Assembly: GCA_036426205.1 (NCBI GenBank)
Contig: WSYH01002430.1
Location: 23,001-87,000 of the forward strand
Source of the DNA: Ascaphus truei
Taxonomy: Eukaryota; Chordata; Amphibia; Anura; Ascaphidae
Direction of reading: 5' to 3'
Length of the DNA stretch: 64,000 bases
The notes below the pieces were generated by a model. That model ran no database searches, had not been told where the DNA came from, and worked only from the letters and a program-made list of their open reading frames with translations. Position 1 is the first letter of the stretch. The number at the start of each line of letters is the position of its first letter. This document shows, one piece after another, positions 12,915 through 25,025 of this stretch. The position numbers and the translations under genes were made by a program.

Positions 12915-14932
12915 TGTTGGTGACAAAAAGTACACCCTCCTGAAAATGCTTGGTTGTTACATATCAGGCATACTACACCATCTGGTTGCTTAGCAGGTTC
13001 TAAAGTAGGTAAATACAACCCTCAATGAAACAACAACACATGACAATTACAACTGTGTCCCAATGATTTAATTTATCAAAAATTAAAGTCAAAAATGGAG
13101 AAGCCCTGTGTTGAAAAACTAAGTATAACCTGATGGATTCATATCTTATGGTGAACCCACTATTAGCAGCATAACTTGAAGTAATATTCCGTTTTTTCTG
13201 AATACTTTGTAAATATCGTCCACCTCCTCCCCCCCCCCCCCCCCATCCTCCCACAATCATTGTGGAGGCATTTTTTGGCCCACTCAAATTCTTTTTCCAA
13301 ACGTTTGTTTTCGTTCAACAATTGAGTTTGTGGGCATTTTGTGTATTTTTTTTAATGCAACAGCTCCTTAAAGGTCCAGCCCACAGCAATTATTAATCGG
13401 GTTGAGTGTCTGGTTTCCCCTTTGAAAACTGGGGCCATTGCAAACACCTTGATCATCCGTTTCTTTTTCATTATCCCCATTCATTGTGTACAAGATTGCT
13501 GGTGGTCGTGCTTGGATTCAAGTCTGTCCCCCCTGGTTGCAATGAACCAATTTCGGCCAAAGCTTTAGCTTCAGAAAATATAAGATGGGACTCACATTTT
13601 GACTCATTCTAGAATCTTTGGTATACAGCGGAGTTTCCAATGGTTTGAACCCCTCCAATGACTGCCAAGGTTCCCATTTCCTTTTGGGCTGCAAAAACAG
13701 CTCAATCCATGCACCCCTTCACCACCGTGCTGCCCGAATTTTGGTATGAAGGAGTGTTTGTGCCGATATGCTTGTGTTATTTGTTTTTCTGCCAAACATG
13801 TTGGTGCGTGTTAGGTGCATTTCATGGTCCCAAACCTCCTTTCCACTATTCCACTTTTTGGTCACCTTAATCTCTCTGGTCCAAAGAAACATTGTTCCCC
13901 CAGAGTTCTTAATCTATGGTGTATCGTTTCCGATGACAACTTTGCAAAACCTAACTCACTGCTGCCTAATGGTTCCTATCTTTAAAGGAGAGAAGAGGCT
14001 TTTCCTCCCCTGGCCAACCCTTCCCAAACACGTAACCCATACTTGTATCCCGTCTTTTTTCATAATTGTTTTACGTGTCCATGAAACTTTACATTATTAA
14101 CATGCTACCTGAATGCCTGTAAGAGTCTGAGACATTCACGCTTGTTTTTTCTTTGCGTTGGCAATTTCTCTTGAAACATTGTGCCAACTGTGTCTGACCG
14201 GGGGTGAATTTGCTTGGCACGTCCCACACATCGAGCTTTCCTGTTGGAAAATTGGTGGGCAAACTGTTCTGGGCAATGTTTTCACCACTTTTTAGATATA
14301 TCATTTGTCTCACTGTAAGAAATGATTGTACCTCTTTAAAATTGTTTACTTTGCGAAATGGCCCTCGATAAACCTCCCCCAATTTGACTGGGCCAGCAAC
14401 AAATTATCTTTCTCTTAAAGATACTTCGCGAATGTCTTTCCTCCTGTGGCATTGGTTTATAAACACAACACCGAAAAGGCTCCAGTCCAGCCAATACTTG
14501 CTAAAAACTCTCTTCTCTCGACTTTTAAATAGAGGTGGCACATTCTTGCTGTATGATCCAATATAATCAAGGGCATTTGATTAGCAGCACAAACCTGTTT
14601 CGCTACTTAGCAAACATTCCCTTTAATTTCCCCTAGCTGTGAAGCAATGTAAAGGAGTGTACTTAGTTTTTTGTTGTTCACACACAAGCTTTTCCCCTCC
14701 TTTTTTGTGGCTTTTCAGTTCTTTGTTATAAACTAATTTCCAATGACAACACAGTGGTAATATGTCCCATGTGTTTGGATGTTCATTCTGAGGTTTTGTA
14801 ATTACCCCTCATTTTTTATAGAAACCTGCCTGGAACAGAAATGATTTGTTTATTATGGTCCTGATAAGTATCTAAAACCATGAATTAAAGAGGGGCTTGT
14901 AAACTTTTCTTTTTATCACACAAACTGCTTAA
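12915..14932 (-). mobile_element. Full-length Tc1-like DNA transposon, indel-riddled
   Basis: Read on the minus strand, this matches the layout of a vertebrate Tc1-like element with long inverted repeats: a terminal part containing 'agtaca/ccct', a subterminal block with 'aaccatgaatt', a transposase frame, then the mirror-image block with 'aacaacaacacatgaca'. The left end on the plus strand is near 'gacaaaaagtacaccctcc' and the right end near 'acttttctttttatcacac'. The two ends share matching blocks over roughly 250 bp. The span of about 2.0 kb is longer than the usual roughly 1.6 kb because of many short insertions. Recognition is from memory of the family, not from a search. Confidence 0.75.
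13139..14452 (-). pseudogene. Tc1-like transposase, multiply frameshifted
   Basis: The start (ATG at 14,452, followed by CCACAGGAGG) and the probable stop at 13,139 are placed by comparison with the family. Recognisable blocks in order are: the N-terminal helix-turn-helix region; the middle region, where 'gcacggtggtg' lies near 13,725; and the C-terminal region with the 'aaattggttcat' block near 13,550. Reading frame is lost every few dozen bases. A Tc1 transposase is usually about 340 codons (about 1,020 nt); this span is 1,314 nt, so inserted bases clearly outnumber deletions. It cannot encode a functional enzyme as written. Confidence 0.7.
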
Positions 14933-15600
14933 TCCTTATTTCCCCATAAGTAACAACCACAACATTCACAAACATCAATATAAACTTGGTATCATTCTTC
15001 CACAATGAAGTAACCAGTGTACGCACATCACTGACACGCATCTTAAGACAGGTAATTCCCCCCCATCTTCCATCAAGACAAACAAACAGTCAACAAGTAA
15101 TTTTCTTAGATAATTTAGAAAAAATACTTTACTTGCCCATTGACCCCTGACTACTTTCAAGCCCAATAATCAAATTGACCTGTTCAACAACTGGTGGCAA
15201 TAGAAACCTGGAATCAATTAAAGGTATTAGAATGTAAATGGCAAGCCCTTCGCATAACAGTTTACTTAGAAATACACATTCTAGGATGCCACTCCTCTTC
15301 TAACTGGGGAAAAAAGAAATAAATGCATAATGTGCGACTAGAACAGTATACCCATATCTAATAGAGGGCCCCTGCCATAGCAAGAGACACGCCAATACTG
15401 GTGCAAACTAAGCATTCGGGTCCCCCATGTTCGTCAGCTCAAAACCCTAAAAGGGATCTTTCCCCGATGATCCTCTGTAGATGTGGTGAGACAACCAAAA
15501 AAAAAGCAGGGTGCGCAGACCTCAGACTTTAAATAGAAATCAAATATAATCGGGGGTTCACAATACAGCAAGTGTTGTGGCTTACAAGTTAACCAGACTG
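14933..15600. other. Unique DNA, no gene seen
   Basis: AT-rich sequence between the Tc1-like element and the next skewed block. No element is recognised. Confidence 0.4.
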
Positions 15601-18600
15601 CCACTACAACGAACACACACGAAACTAAAAACATATATGTTCCGCCCGGTGGGCATCAGCCAGTGGCGGCCACGCAGCACCCATTCCCCCACGTACCATC
15701 TGAGCTGAAAAGGGCGAAGCGTGGTAAATACAAGACGACAACCCTCATCAAAGTGACGCGTGTCCCCCCCGGCAGTGTGGGTAATGCAAGCGTTGCCAGG
15801 AGGCCCAGGTGGTGTCAAGTCAAAGGTATACAATACTATCTCTCCTTTGTCCGGTAAACCCGGTTGTAAAGAGAAGAGTGAAGGAATGACCGACCTCGCC
15901 TAAGTGCCAGGGAGTCGGGAAAGGAGTGGATAAACACTCGGTTATTATATCTTCGCTTACTCTGCACGAAACCGCCGGCTGTTTCAAAGCGGGTTCTTAA
16001 AGAGTGAGCGTAAATGGGTCCCAAAGGAGGCGCCGACTTCCTTAGCCGCTTCTAGCTCCCTCCAAAAAATACACCAACAGGGAAACGACAAACAAAGAAA
16101 CAAGTAAGAGTAGAAAAGGGACAACCAACAGGGTCCAATCGGGACGAGAAGCGTCGAGAAAACGGGTCTCGCCAGAAAGGACTAAGCGGAACACGACAGG
16201 GGCCTGGAACACAACAAAGCAAAATACAGGCCCCTGGTACAGTAGGGACACGGAACGGGGCGAGAGAGAGGTGGGGAATCATCTACATGCCGCCCACCCC
16301 GGGGCAAGACTGAATTTACGGCTCGCAAGGAGCGTGAGAAGGACAACTACCCAAACGCAGGCCCGAACATACGCAACTAAGGAAACACGGAGAGCGAATC
16401 CATCACAAAATTCCAAGGGACGAGCCTCGGAGGAAAAAACGCCGGTGAGGGGAAAATGAGGCAAAGGGAATCAATCACCCGCACACATCCGGTCGCGCAG
16501 TTGTGCGGACCACTGGAGCAGCCGGAAGGAAAGAGACCGGATCAGTATGGGGACAGATAATTGCAGAACGAACTGACAGACTGGCCCAAGAGGCACATCC
16601 AAACAGCAGCACAGTAAGCCAAGACGGTGGAGCTCGCCTGGTCCGGGGTGATCTGGATACGCCCAATGGGAACCATGGACGACGACAACCGAGCACCAGT
16701 TCAATTCGGCGCGCGGACCAAAGCTCGCCCGCCGCAGACCGGCACGGACCCCAGACAGAGCGAACAAAACAGCTAGAAAAACAGCGCAGCCCAGCCGGAC
16801 TATAAGCGCAAGACGCGCTAACCGACAAAGTGCCGGACGCAATCCCACTACCGAGGGCATCTACGACGGCGAAGGATCGGAGGACACTACTCCGAAAGAA
16901 AATGGCGTAGGGATCAACCATAGGGAGGAAGGTGGCAGCGCCTAGTCATGACATCGGGAGTCCAGCGGGAGGAAATACACAAGCAGCCACAGGGGGGGAA
17001 AAGCACCTCCCCGAGGAGTGGACCCACCGGGCCTCTTCCGTTCTCTAGAGGAGCGCCAATCCGAGACCGGAAGAGGAACCGGAGCGATAGGCCCAAAACC
17101 CCCTCACCCCCAGCCATACCCCCCCTCCTCCCCCCCCCGCATGCCCGCCCCCTGGTTCCCTTCGCCCAGCTCCCCGCGCGCGCGTGCAGTACCTCAGGCG
17201 GAGGCATACGTCACTACACGTTGGCGTTACCTACGGCGATCAGGTCGCCCATTACGCCCGGGAGCTGCGCGGCAAATGACCCAACACCCCACTACTTTAC
17301 CCCCCAGTTATAGGAATAACAAAGCGTCGGCTGGCGGCTTAGGGCACGGGAGGCCGGCGCCACGGGGTGTATGCGAGCTGCCGCCCGGAAAGCCCCCGCA
17401 CAGTGACGAGATGCTTGAACTCCCTTCACATAACAGGCCAGGTGAAGAAAGGAGGGAAGCAGGGATCTGCACGTGACGCTACTCTTGCAAACCAAGCCTA
17501 CTAAAACCCGAACAAGTGCAACCCGACGGAAAATTTGCGACGATCTACCAAGATGCAAAAAGAATGCCCTTGGATAGCCGAACACGGCGACCCGGGACGC
17601 CCGCAGATAGCAAAACGAGGGGGGGGTGCGATTAGAAGGACGCCCGACCTGACTAGACAGACGACAATGCCACAGGTAGCGCCAGATAGCGCAAACCGAC
17701 TAGGGACCAGCCAGCCCTCCCACAATAACGTATCGAACGTCTCATCGGAGAACCCGACAGGCTGATTAGCAGGACACACAGGCAAAGAACACCGGCAAGG
17801 CGGGTATACGGGCGGTTGCTGCTGCGTATTCCGATGGACAGGCAAATTTGGTGACGGTGCAAACGGCGGGCAGGAAGGGACCAAATGAAATATGATCGAC
17901 CAGAAATAGTCGGAGGCAGGTCGCACGCCGGGCAACGAGGGACCACGCACAAACGGATGACACGAAAAAGAAGGGACAGGTCGATGCCGAGGGAGCGGAA
18001 AAACGGAAATGAGGGGAAGGCAACGAGACGTCGCCACAGGGAGAAACGGACAGTAGGCGATCCATACGGCCAAGCACCCGAGACGCTGACCGCCTAGTGA
18101 TCGGGGCAAGAGGGGAACCAGCGGGGCAAATAGCGTCGGCCAAAACCCGGCGCCCCCCCGCTCTGCACGGCAGTACTAGAGCAGCCGAGGGGCCCGCAAA
18201 AGCAGTGGGAGGTGTACACAGAGCCGGGAAGGCTTACCCGGGAGGTGAAGGAAAATGGCTGGGGGGATAAGCGGGGTCCAAGGACAGAGCGCGACAAAAA
18301 CACAGAGAACTAGTGTTTGCGACCTAAAAGCGCGGGCGTACTTAAGGAAGAAACAATGGCCCCACAGAGGAGCGATGACATGGAAAACCGACGACAACAC
18401 GATGCGGTCCCGACAGCCCTATGATGCAGCCACGGAGTCACAACATAAGGACAGGCGGACAGAGGGGGGAGACACCGAGACCGACTGGTCAAAAAGGAGG
18501 GCTGCGGGAACGGACAGATAACCACAATAGAACGAAGCAACCCGCGTCGCAAAACGGGCAATTTAGAGGCGATTCCGCAAAAAGGGCTGTCGGTGCTCTC

Positions 18601-19040
18601 CCACCGGGCCAAAGAAAGAACAGACAACGCCAAAGGGCAAAGCCAAAAAAGAGTGAGGGAGCGTGGAGGACGGGGTGAACTGCAATGAAGACAGATCCAG
18701 TGAAGAGGCCAAAAACCAGGGGGTAGGGGGCACGGGCGGGGTTGGGGGGGCACTGCACCAGTCGACAAAACCAACGATGGGCAGCGTGCTAACCGACCCG
18801 GGGAGAGGACAACCCGAGGCAGGGGGGAAAACCCCGAGCGGGCCGACAGGGGTGAGGCAAAGCCGACGAGGAATTCGATTCCGCCTTCACTGGTACGGGG
18901 AGGGGCGATGACTAATTATACAGCCACGGCAGGGCTGGCGGTCAAGGGCAGATCCTAAAGGAGGCACCATCGCCAGCGGTGCGGGAAGGGAATCTGGGGA
19001 CACGCCACGGCATACAGAGGGAAGAACGTGACATGCAACT
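15601..19040. other. T-poor A/G/C block of unusual composition
   Basis: About 3.4 kb in which T is scarce on the plus strand and A, G and C dominate. Long minus-strand open frames (up to about 200 codons at 17,501-18,109) have low-complexity Ser/Pro/Leu/Arg translations and overlap one another in several frames. This is composition, not coding evidence. No repeat or transposon is recognisable. The block ends abruptly at the 38-bp satellite. Confidence 0.5.
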
Positions 19041-21395
19041 GTTACGGGCGAGCTGACACATATCTGACACTGGGATTGTTTACGAGAGCTTGACACTTAA
19101 TCTGACACTGGGATTGTTACGGAGAGCTGACCACTTAATCGACACGGATTGTTACGAGACTGACACTTATATCTGACCTGGGATTGTTACGGAGAGCTTG
19201 ACACTTATATCTGACACTGGATTGTTGACGAGAGCTGACACTTATATCTGACTGGGATTGTTACGGAGACTGACACTTAATATCTGACACTGGGATTGTT
19301 ACGGAGAGCTGACACTTATATCGACACTGGGATGTTACGTAGAGCTGACACTTATATCTGACACTTGATTGTTACGGAGAGTCTGAACACTATATCTGAC
19401 ACTGGGATGTGTTACTGAGAGCTACCCTTATATCTGACACTGGGATTGTTACGGAGAGTGACCTTATATCTGACACTGGATTGTTACGGAGAGCTGACAC
19501 TTATATCTGACACGGGGATTGTTACGGAGAGCTGACCACTTATATCTGACACTGGGATTGTTACGGAGAGCTGACACTTATATCTGACACTGGGATTGTT
19601 ACGAAGCTGACACTTATATCTGACACTGGATTGTTACGGAGAGCTGACCTTATATCTGCCACTGGGATTGTTACGGAGAGCGACCTTATATCTGACCTGG
19701 GATTGTTACGGAAGCTGACACTTATATCTGACACTGGGATTGTTTACGGAGAGCTGACACTTATATCTGACACTGGGATTGTTACGGAGACTGACCCTTA
19801 TATCTGACCTGGGATTCTTACGGAGAGCTGACACTTATATCTGACCCTGGGATTGTTACGGAGAGCTGACACTTATATCGGACACTGGGATTTGTTACGG
19901 AGAGCTGCACTTATATCTGACACTGGGATTGTTACGGAGAGCTGACCTTATATCTGACACTGGGATTGTTACGGTGAGAGCTGACACTTATATCTGACAC
20001 GGGGATTGTTACGGAGAGCTACACACTTTATCTGACACTGGGTTGTTACGGAGAGCTGACACTTATATCTGACACTGGGATTGTTACGGAGAGCTGACAC
20101 TTATATCTGACACTGGGATTGTTACGGAAGCTGACACTTATATCTGACACTGGGATTGTTACGGAGAGCTGACACTTATATCTGACACTGGGATTGTTAC
20201 GGAGATGACACTATATCTGACACTGGGATGGTTACGAAAGCTGACACTATATCTCACTGGGATTGTTACGGAGAGCTGACACTTATATCTGACACTGGGA
20301 TTTTTACAGGAGAGCTGACACTATTCTGACACTGGATTGTTACGAAGCTACACTTATATCTGCACTGGGATTGTTTACGAGAGCTGACACTTATATCTGG
20401 ACACTGGATTGTTACGGAGAGCTGCACACTTATATCTGACACTGGAATTGTTACGAGAGCTGACACTTATATCTGACACTGGGATTTTTACGGAAGCTGA
20501 CACTTATATCTGACACTGGGATTGTTACGAGAAGCTGACACTTATATCTGCACTGGGATGTTTACAGAGAGCTGACACTTATACTGACACTGGATTGTAC
20601 GAGAGCTGACACTTATATCTGACACTGGGATTGTTACGGAGACTGACACTTATATCTGACACTGGATTGTTACGGAGAGCTACACTTATATCTGACACTG
20701 GATTGTTACGGAGAGCTGACACTTATATCTGACACTGGGATTGTTACGGAGAGCTGACACTATATCTGACCATGGATTGTTACGGAGAGCTGACACTTAT
20801 ATTCTGACACTGGGATTGTTACGGAGAGCTGACACTTATATCTGACACTGGGATGTTTACGGAGAGCTGACACTTAATCTGACACGGGATAGTTACAGAG
20901 AGCTGACACTATATCTGGCACTGGGATTGTTACAGAAGCTGACACTTATATCTGACACTGGGATTTACGAGACGACACTTATATCTGCACTGGATTGTTA
21001 CAACGAGAGCTGACACTTTATCTGACACTGGATTTACAGAAGCTGACACTTTATCTGACACTGGATTGTTTACGGAGAGCTGACACTTATATCTGACACT
21101 GGGATTGTTACGGAGAGCTGACACTTATATCTGACACTGGATTGTTACAAGAAGCTGACCTTATATTGACACTGGTATAGTTTACCAGAGATGCTGACAC
21201 TTATATCTGACACTGGGATTGTTACAGGAGAGCTGACACTTATATCTGACACTGGGATAGTTACAGAGAGCTGACACTTATATCTGACACTGGGATTGTT
21301 ACGGAGAGCTGACACTTATATCTGACACTGGGATTGTTACAGAGAGATGACACTTCAATTTGACACTGGGATTGTTACAAAGAGATGACACTCAG
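19041..21395. repeat. 38-bp satellite array, about 60 copies
   Basis: Tandem copies of a 38-bp unit made of the halves CTGACACTTATATCTGACAC and TGGGATTGTTACGGAGAG. Many copies differ only by one-base losses, and units near the right end drift to ACAGAG. The right edge decays into diverged half-units ('attgggattgtaatcgggag') to about 21,480. The short open frames across it are repeats of the same peptide and are not genes. Confidence 0.95.
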
Positions 21396-22184
21396 AGCTG
21401 ATGTTCGAACTGTAAAAGTGGAGTTGACACAGGAAGACGGTATTGGGATTGTAATCGGGAGCTGCTATTGGGATTGTAAACAGGCTGATAATACTGTATC
21501 ACTTTCTTTTGTTGTCATTTATTCAGAAATAGACCTTAGAAATGTGTTCCCAAAGAATGATGATATAGTAAATATGTTTTTTTTTCCCTACAAAACTGTA
21601 TTCCAGTTTGTGCTTCAACTCGCTGTGTTTCCTAGACAAGCGCGCACAGTGTGTGTGAGCTGTGACCGTGAGCGTGCCATGCTGCTGTGTGTGAGTGTAC
21701 GCGACGTACGGCATGCGATGTGATTCCAATGCGATCAGGCTCTGATCAGCGTGTGAATCCCATCGCTGCGCGGCCCCTTTCATGGGCATAACGCGCTCAC
21801 TACTCCTGTCGCTGCCGAACATTGTCAGGCACTGGCGGCAGCACCGGAAGACTCAGTCACTTCTACACAGGCAGAAGGAATGAGATTGTGCTGCACAGGA
21901 GGGGGTTTCTCGGCAGCCCCACCAGGTGGGAAATCGTGGCTGCAGCTACATGCCAACTTTTTAAAGATGACAATATGTAATACTCCGTCTCTCGTTAAAT
22001 AAATGCTGCAGTATGAAGCTGTGTGGTCTTCAATGTAAAGGGCTGGGCGTCAACAAACTCTGGTAGCCATCACAGTTTTCTTCTTTTAGAAGTGGATCCA
22101 CTGACTTCAAAAAAGGAGAATGTACCTGTGGAAATGATTCACTTACACCAGGTCTCCCCCCCCCCCTCCCTTACCCTCCTCAAA
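21396..22184. other. Unique DNA, no gene seen
   Basis: No gene or full element recognised. It includes a short C run near 22,146-22,157. Confidence 0.4.
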
Positions 22185-22272
22185 TACTGAGCTACCTGTG
22201 CTGAAGCAGGGATATGCTGAAAACGGGACCTGTTGGTGTCCCTTGAGGACTGGAGACTGGAGTTGCCCACTG
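22185..22272. mobile_element. hAT MITE (GATATCC family), right half only
   Basis: It matches the right half of the common MITE in this window: 'gagctacctgtgctgaag', 'cagggatatgctgaaaac', then 'gacctgttggtg' and 'cttgaggactgg', ending near 'gttgcccactgctg'. The left half is missing. Confidence 0.7.
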
Positions 22273-22389
22273 CTGCTTTAAGATTACATGATGGAGGTTA
22301 CTTCTAGGTAACGAGATTGAATTATCTGATGCTGTATACAAATATTTCCTTTCAGTATCCGGTATGTACATTTATAAAACACAAGCGTA

Positions 22390-22407
22390 AACCCCCCCCC
22401 CCCCCCA
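22390..22407. repeat. Poly-C run
   Basis: A near-continuous run of about 16 C bases between 'gtaaa' and 'accc'. The length is probably uncertain in the assembly. Confidence 0.8.
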
Positions 22408-22549
22408 CCCTTCCCCTAACATCACAGCACGGCGTGCAATGAGGGGTCTGCATGGTCTGTAAATCCTATAAAGACCGAAATACCTACAACACAATGTATC
22501 TGGCCAGTAGAGGTGGAGAGAACATAGTGTCTGATCATTAAAACACCAG

Positions 22550-22550
<1 letters not shown>

Positions 22551-22581
<31 letters not shown>

Positions 22582-22586
22582 TTGTG
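22551..22586. repeat. (TG)n microsatellite with CG interruption
   Basis: TG repeats with an internal GCGCGCG step. Confidence 0.85.
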
Positions 22587-22639
22587 TTTTAGGATGGTAG
22601 CAATACATGTTAAAACCACAATGGTCTTCCCGCTGTCAG

Positions 22640-23060
22640 CTGACATATTATCAGACATTACCTAATTAAGCACCCACTTACACCGCATCCTTAGAGAACA
22701 AACGCGGTTCACATTTCTGCACGCTTTATAGCACGTCTCTGCTTCAGCACGGCGGTTCTAAGTTTTAGAAATGCATTGTAATTTCCGCTCATTAGCAGTA
22801 AGCTATTATTTTGCTCCTGAACTAGTTTATTCGATTTCTTTTAATAAGCAGCTCTGCCTGTGTCTGCCGCAGCGATCTTTCTGTTTCACAGCGTGGGCTG
22901 CGATACACATTGTTGCTTTGTCAGGTATTTCTTAAAAGGATTTTTTTGTGCCTGTCTTGTGCTCTGGCATATTTCCATTTACGTACCGGCTGTATATGTA
23001 GGACTGCATTGTCCCTTTCCCACATAGTCGGGCAGGATCTGTAGGAACCCTATACAAACT
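22640..23060. other. Unique AT-rich DNA, possible conserved noncoding element
   Basis: A repeat-free stretch with several homeodomain-like cores (CTAATTAAGC, CATTAGCAG) and CAGCTG. It resembles vertebrate noncoding elements in texture only; conservation cannot be judged from one sequence. Confidence 0.2.
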
Positions 23061-23266
23061 CTGAACAACATCTGTTTGCAAATAAGAAAAGAAATAACTT
23101 TTCACTCTGGAAGAAAGGAGGCATAAGGAACATAGGAGAATTCAAATAATAGAAGATACACAAATAAAGCTGATCATAATGCAGTGATAGAAACACTATT
23201 TGAGGCTCAGGCACTCAGGCGCTGGAGGTGGACAGGTAAGGTATACTCTGCACTAACGAAATGCTG

Positions 23267-23622
23267 CACCTTGTTCTCAAACTGTGGTCCCCAAAGATTT
23301 TAGTGGAAACCCTTCCAAAAATGCACTGCAGGCTGCTCTCTGCTGCTGGCTGTAGGTTTTCAGTAACTGATTAACACTGGGGAACTTATTCTCTATCAGC
23401 CGAAGGGGACAATCAGGACGAAATTCCCCATAGATTTCAATGGGGGTATTTTGTCCAAGAACAGTCCAATCGGCCACTTCGGCTGATATAGAATAAGCCG
23501 CTAAACCTTATATCCAAGTCGAGGTTATGTTACAGAGCTGCCCCAAGGGTCTATGTGGTGATCATCCAAATTCTTATTATAGTTGCAGTGGTCTGTGGCA
23601 TGGAAAAGTTTGAGAACCCCTG
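23267..23622. mobile_element. hAT-type element hosting a nested MITE
   Basis: The left end contains TTGTTCTCAAACTGTGGTCC and the right end AAAAGTTTGAGAACCCCTG, an inverted pair of the CAGGGGTTCTCAAACT type typical of hAT elements. The left terminus is eroded. A smaller inverted-repeat element sits inside at 23,385-23,497. No coding capacity remains. Confidence 0.65.
23385..23497. mobile_element. Nested 113-bp inverted-repeat MITE
   Basis: The ends are CTTATTCTCTATCAGCCGAA and TTCGGCTGATATAGAATAAG, inverted repeats with one mismatch, about 21 bp each. The middle is 'gggacaatc...gtccaatcgg', itself partly palindromic. It lies wholly within the hAT-type element, so it inserted later. Confidence 0.7.
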
Positions 23623-24335
23623 TTAAATTACACTCAGACGTAGTACATGCATGGCAGAGCTTCCCAGCAGAGGGAGTGGAGGAAAATACGGCACCCTATC
23701 CTTCTAATGTGTAAAGAGCCATGTTTTTTGACGGTTTTGAGATCTCTACACACTATAATTCCATCTATGAAGAACTCTCATGGTTGAACCCCTGAGAAGA
23801 ATCACAACCTGCTACATTCCAGTATCTCTCCGGCCCATCTGACAGTAACCGGGATAAAGTCCCAGTTCCAGTCAGCTGGCACAACCATTGCCATTCACCA
23901 GATTATGTGCCGGCACCTTTCCATCAGCGGTTTGTCTAACTTTACCTAAACTATTGTTGAACGTGGTGCTGGGGCTTGGCTGGAAACAAGGCTTAGGAAG
24001 AACGCGATCCACATGGATGGTCTATGAGCCGCGTGGACATGTGGCTAGTCCTACAATGCTTTCCTTCTGCTCCGGACAGGGTCATTTATGTTAAATCCTT
24101 ATGTGTCAGGTTTGTAGGGTGAGCTGTCGTCATTTTGGGGACTTTACCATTACAACTGTGATTGTTTGTTATGGCCCATAGGACTTTACAAAAGAGACAA
24201 TACAGTACAGGGAATTATTATACAATACTATAAGTGCAGAAAACTCAGACAATAGGAGAGTAAATCCCTGCCCGCAGAGCTTACAATCTAAGTGGTATGT
24301 TGGGAGATTAACACAGACAGCAGGTGAAGGAATAA

Positions 24336-24697
24336 GGCTGAGCTCCGACAGAAGGCGATGCGACGTGCGCGCGCTAATGTGCGCGCTCACGTCCGTCCGC
24401 AAATTTGGGTTGTGCGGTGGGTGTTTTCAAACTGGAAACTCCACCGGCGGCAAAGTGCAGTGTTGTCGCTGCGACATTTTGCCGGCACAACCCGAATTGA
24501 AATTTGGGGCTACAGTCGCGTGACGCGAGCTGGTTCAGCCAATAAAGGCGAAACAGCTCCGTGACGCGTTCGTTACACGCCCCCAAATGCCGCGGTCTGG
24601 CTCCTGCAGTTTGAGCACAGATCTCTGTGCTGCAGGAGCGCGTGGTGGGGGCGCGAACGCTAGCAAGCTGCCGTAGCAGCCGGTCTGAGCGAGCCCA
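24336..24697. mobile_element. GC-rich PIF/Harbinger-type MITE, copy 1, nested in L2
   Basis: Flanked by TAA on both sides (24,333-24,335 and 24,698-24,700), the target duplication of PIF/Harbinger elements. The right end is GGTCTGAGCGAGCCC; the left end is a decayed inverted copy. The interior shares 'ttgtgcggtgg/tttgccggcacaa' stems and 'gctggttcagccaataaagg' with the better-preserved copy at 32,168, in the opposite orientation. Confidence 0.75.
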
Positions 24698-24792
24698 TAA
24701 GTGCTGTAGATGGCAGCGCTTGGCCACAGTGGTTGGTAGGGAGTGACTGTGGGTGTGGGATAGTACCCGTGAGAGCAGGCTATTGGGATGCT

Positions 24793-24975
24793 TCATTTAA
24801 AAGGTGAGTTTGACTTAAAGGTAGGAGAGGGTGCTCGGCGTATACTGAGTGTGAGGGAGTTCCACAGGTAAGGGGCAGTGAGGGAAAAGGGTTTTAAGAC
24901 GAGAGAGAGCGGTAGAGGGGAAAGGGGTGGAAAGGAGACAGTTATGGGTAGAGCGCAGGAGACGAGCAGGGGCAT
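24793..24975 (-). pseudogene. L2 ORF2 C-terminal fragment
   Basis: A 60-codon open frame contains APYLWNSLTLSIRRAP, matching the conserved C-terminal 'P-x-LWNSLP-x-SIR-x-AP' motif of L2/CR1-type LINE ORF2 proteins, followed by the usual 'FK' region and stop. All upstream domains (endonuclease, reverse transcriptase core) are missing, so it is a dead fragment. Confidence 0.75.
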
Positions 24976-25025
24976 AGCGAGAGAACAGAACTGATATGTA
25001 GGAAGGAAAAGATCACTGGAATAAT

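Larger units (their letters stand above)
24180..25025 (-). mobile_element. L2-type LINE 3' end, interrupted
   Basis: On the minus strand a reverse-transcriptase tail is followed by a 3' untranslated region with TTAGATTGTAAGCTCTGCGG and a GCAGGGATTTACTC block, which are hallmarks of L2 3' ends. A Harbinger-type MITE (24,336-24,697) splits the untranslated region. The 5' part of the LINE is absent, as is normal for target-primed insertion. Confidence 0.7.

Noticed and set aside
16471..18143. Several 120-200 codon minus-strand open frames.
   Set aside because: Mutually overlapping frames in a T-poor block; explained by composition.
19041..21395. Possible CRISPR array.
   Set aside because: Units are contiguous 38-bp tandem copies with no unique spacers, and the genome is eukaryotic.
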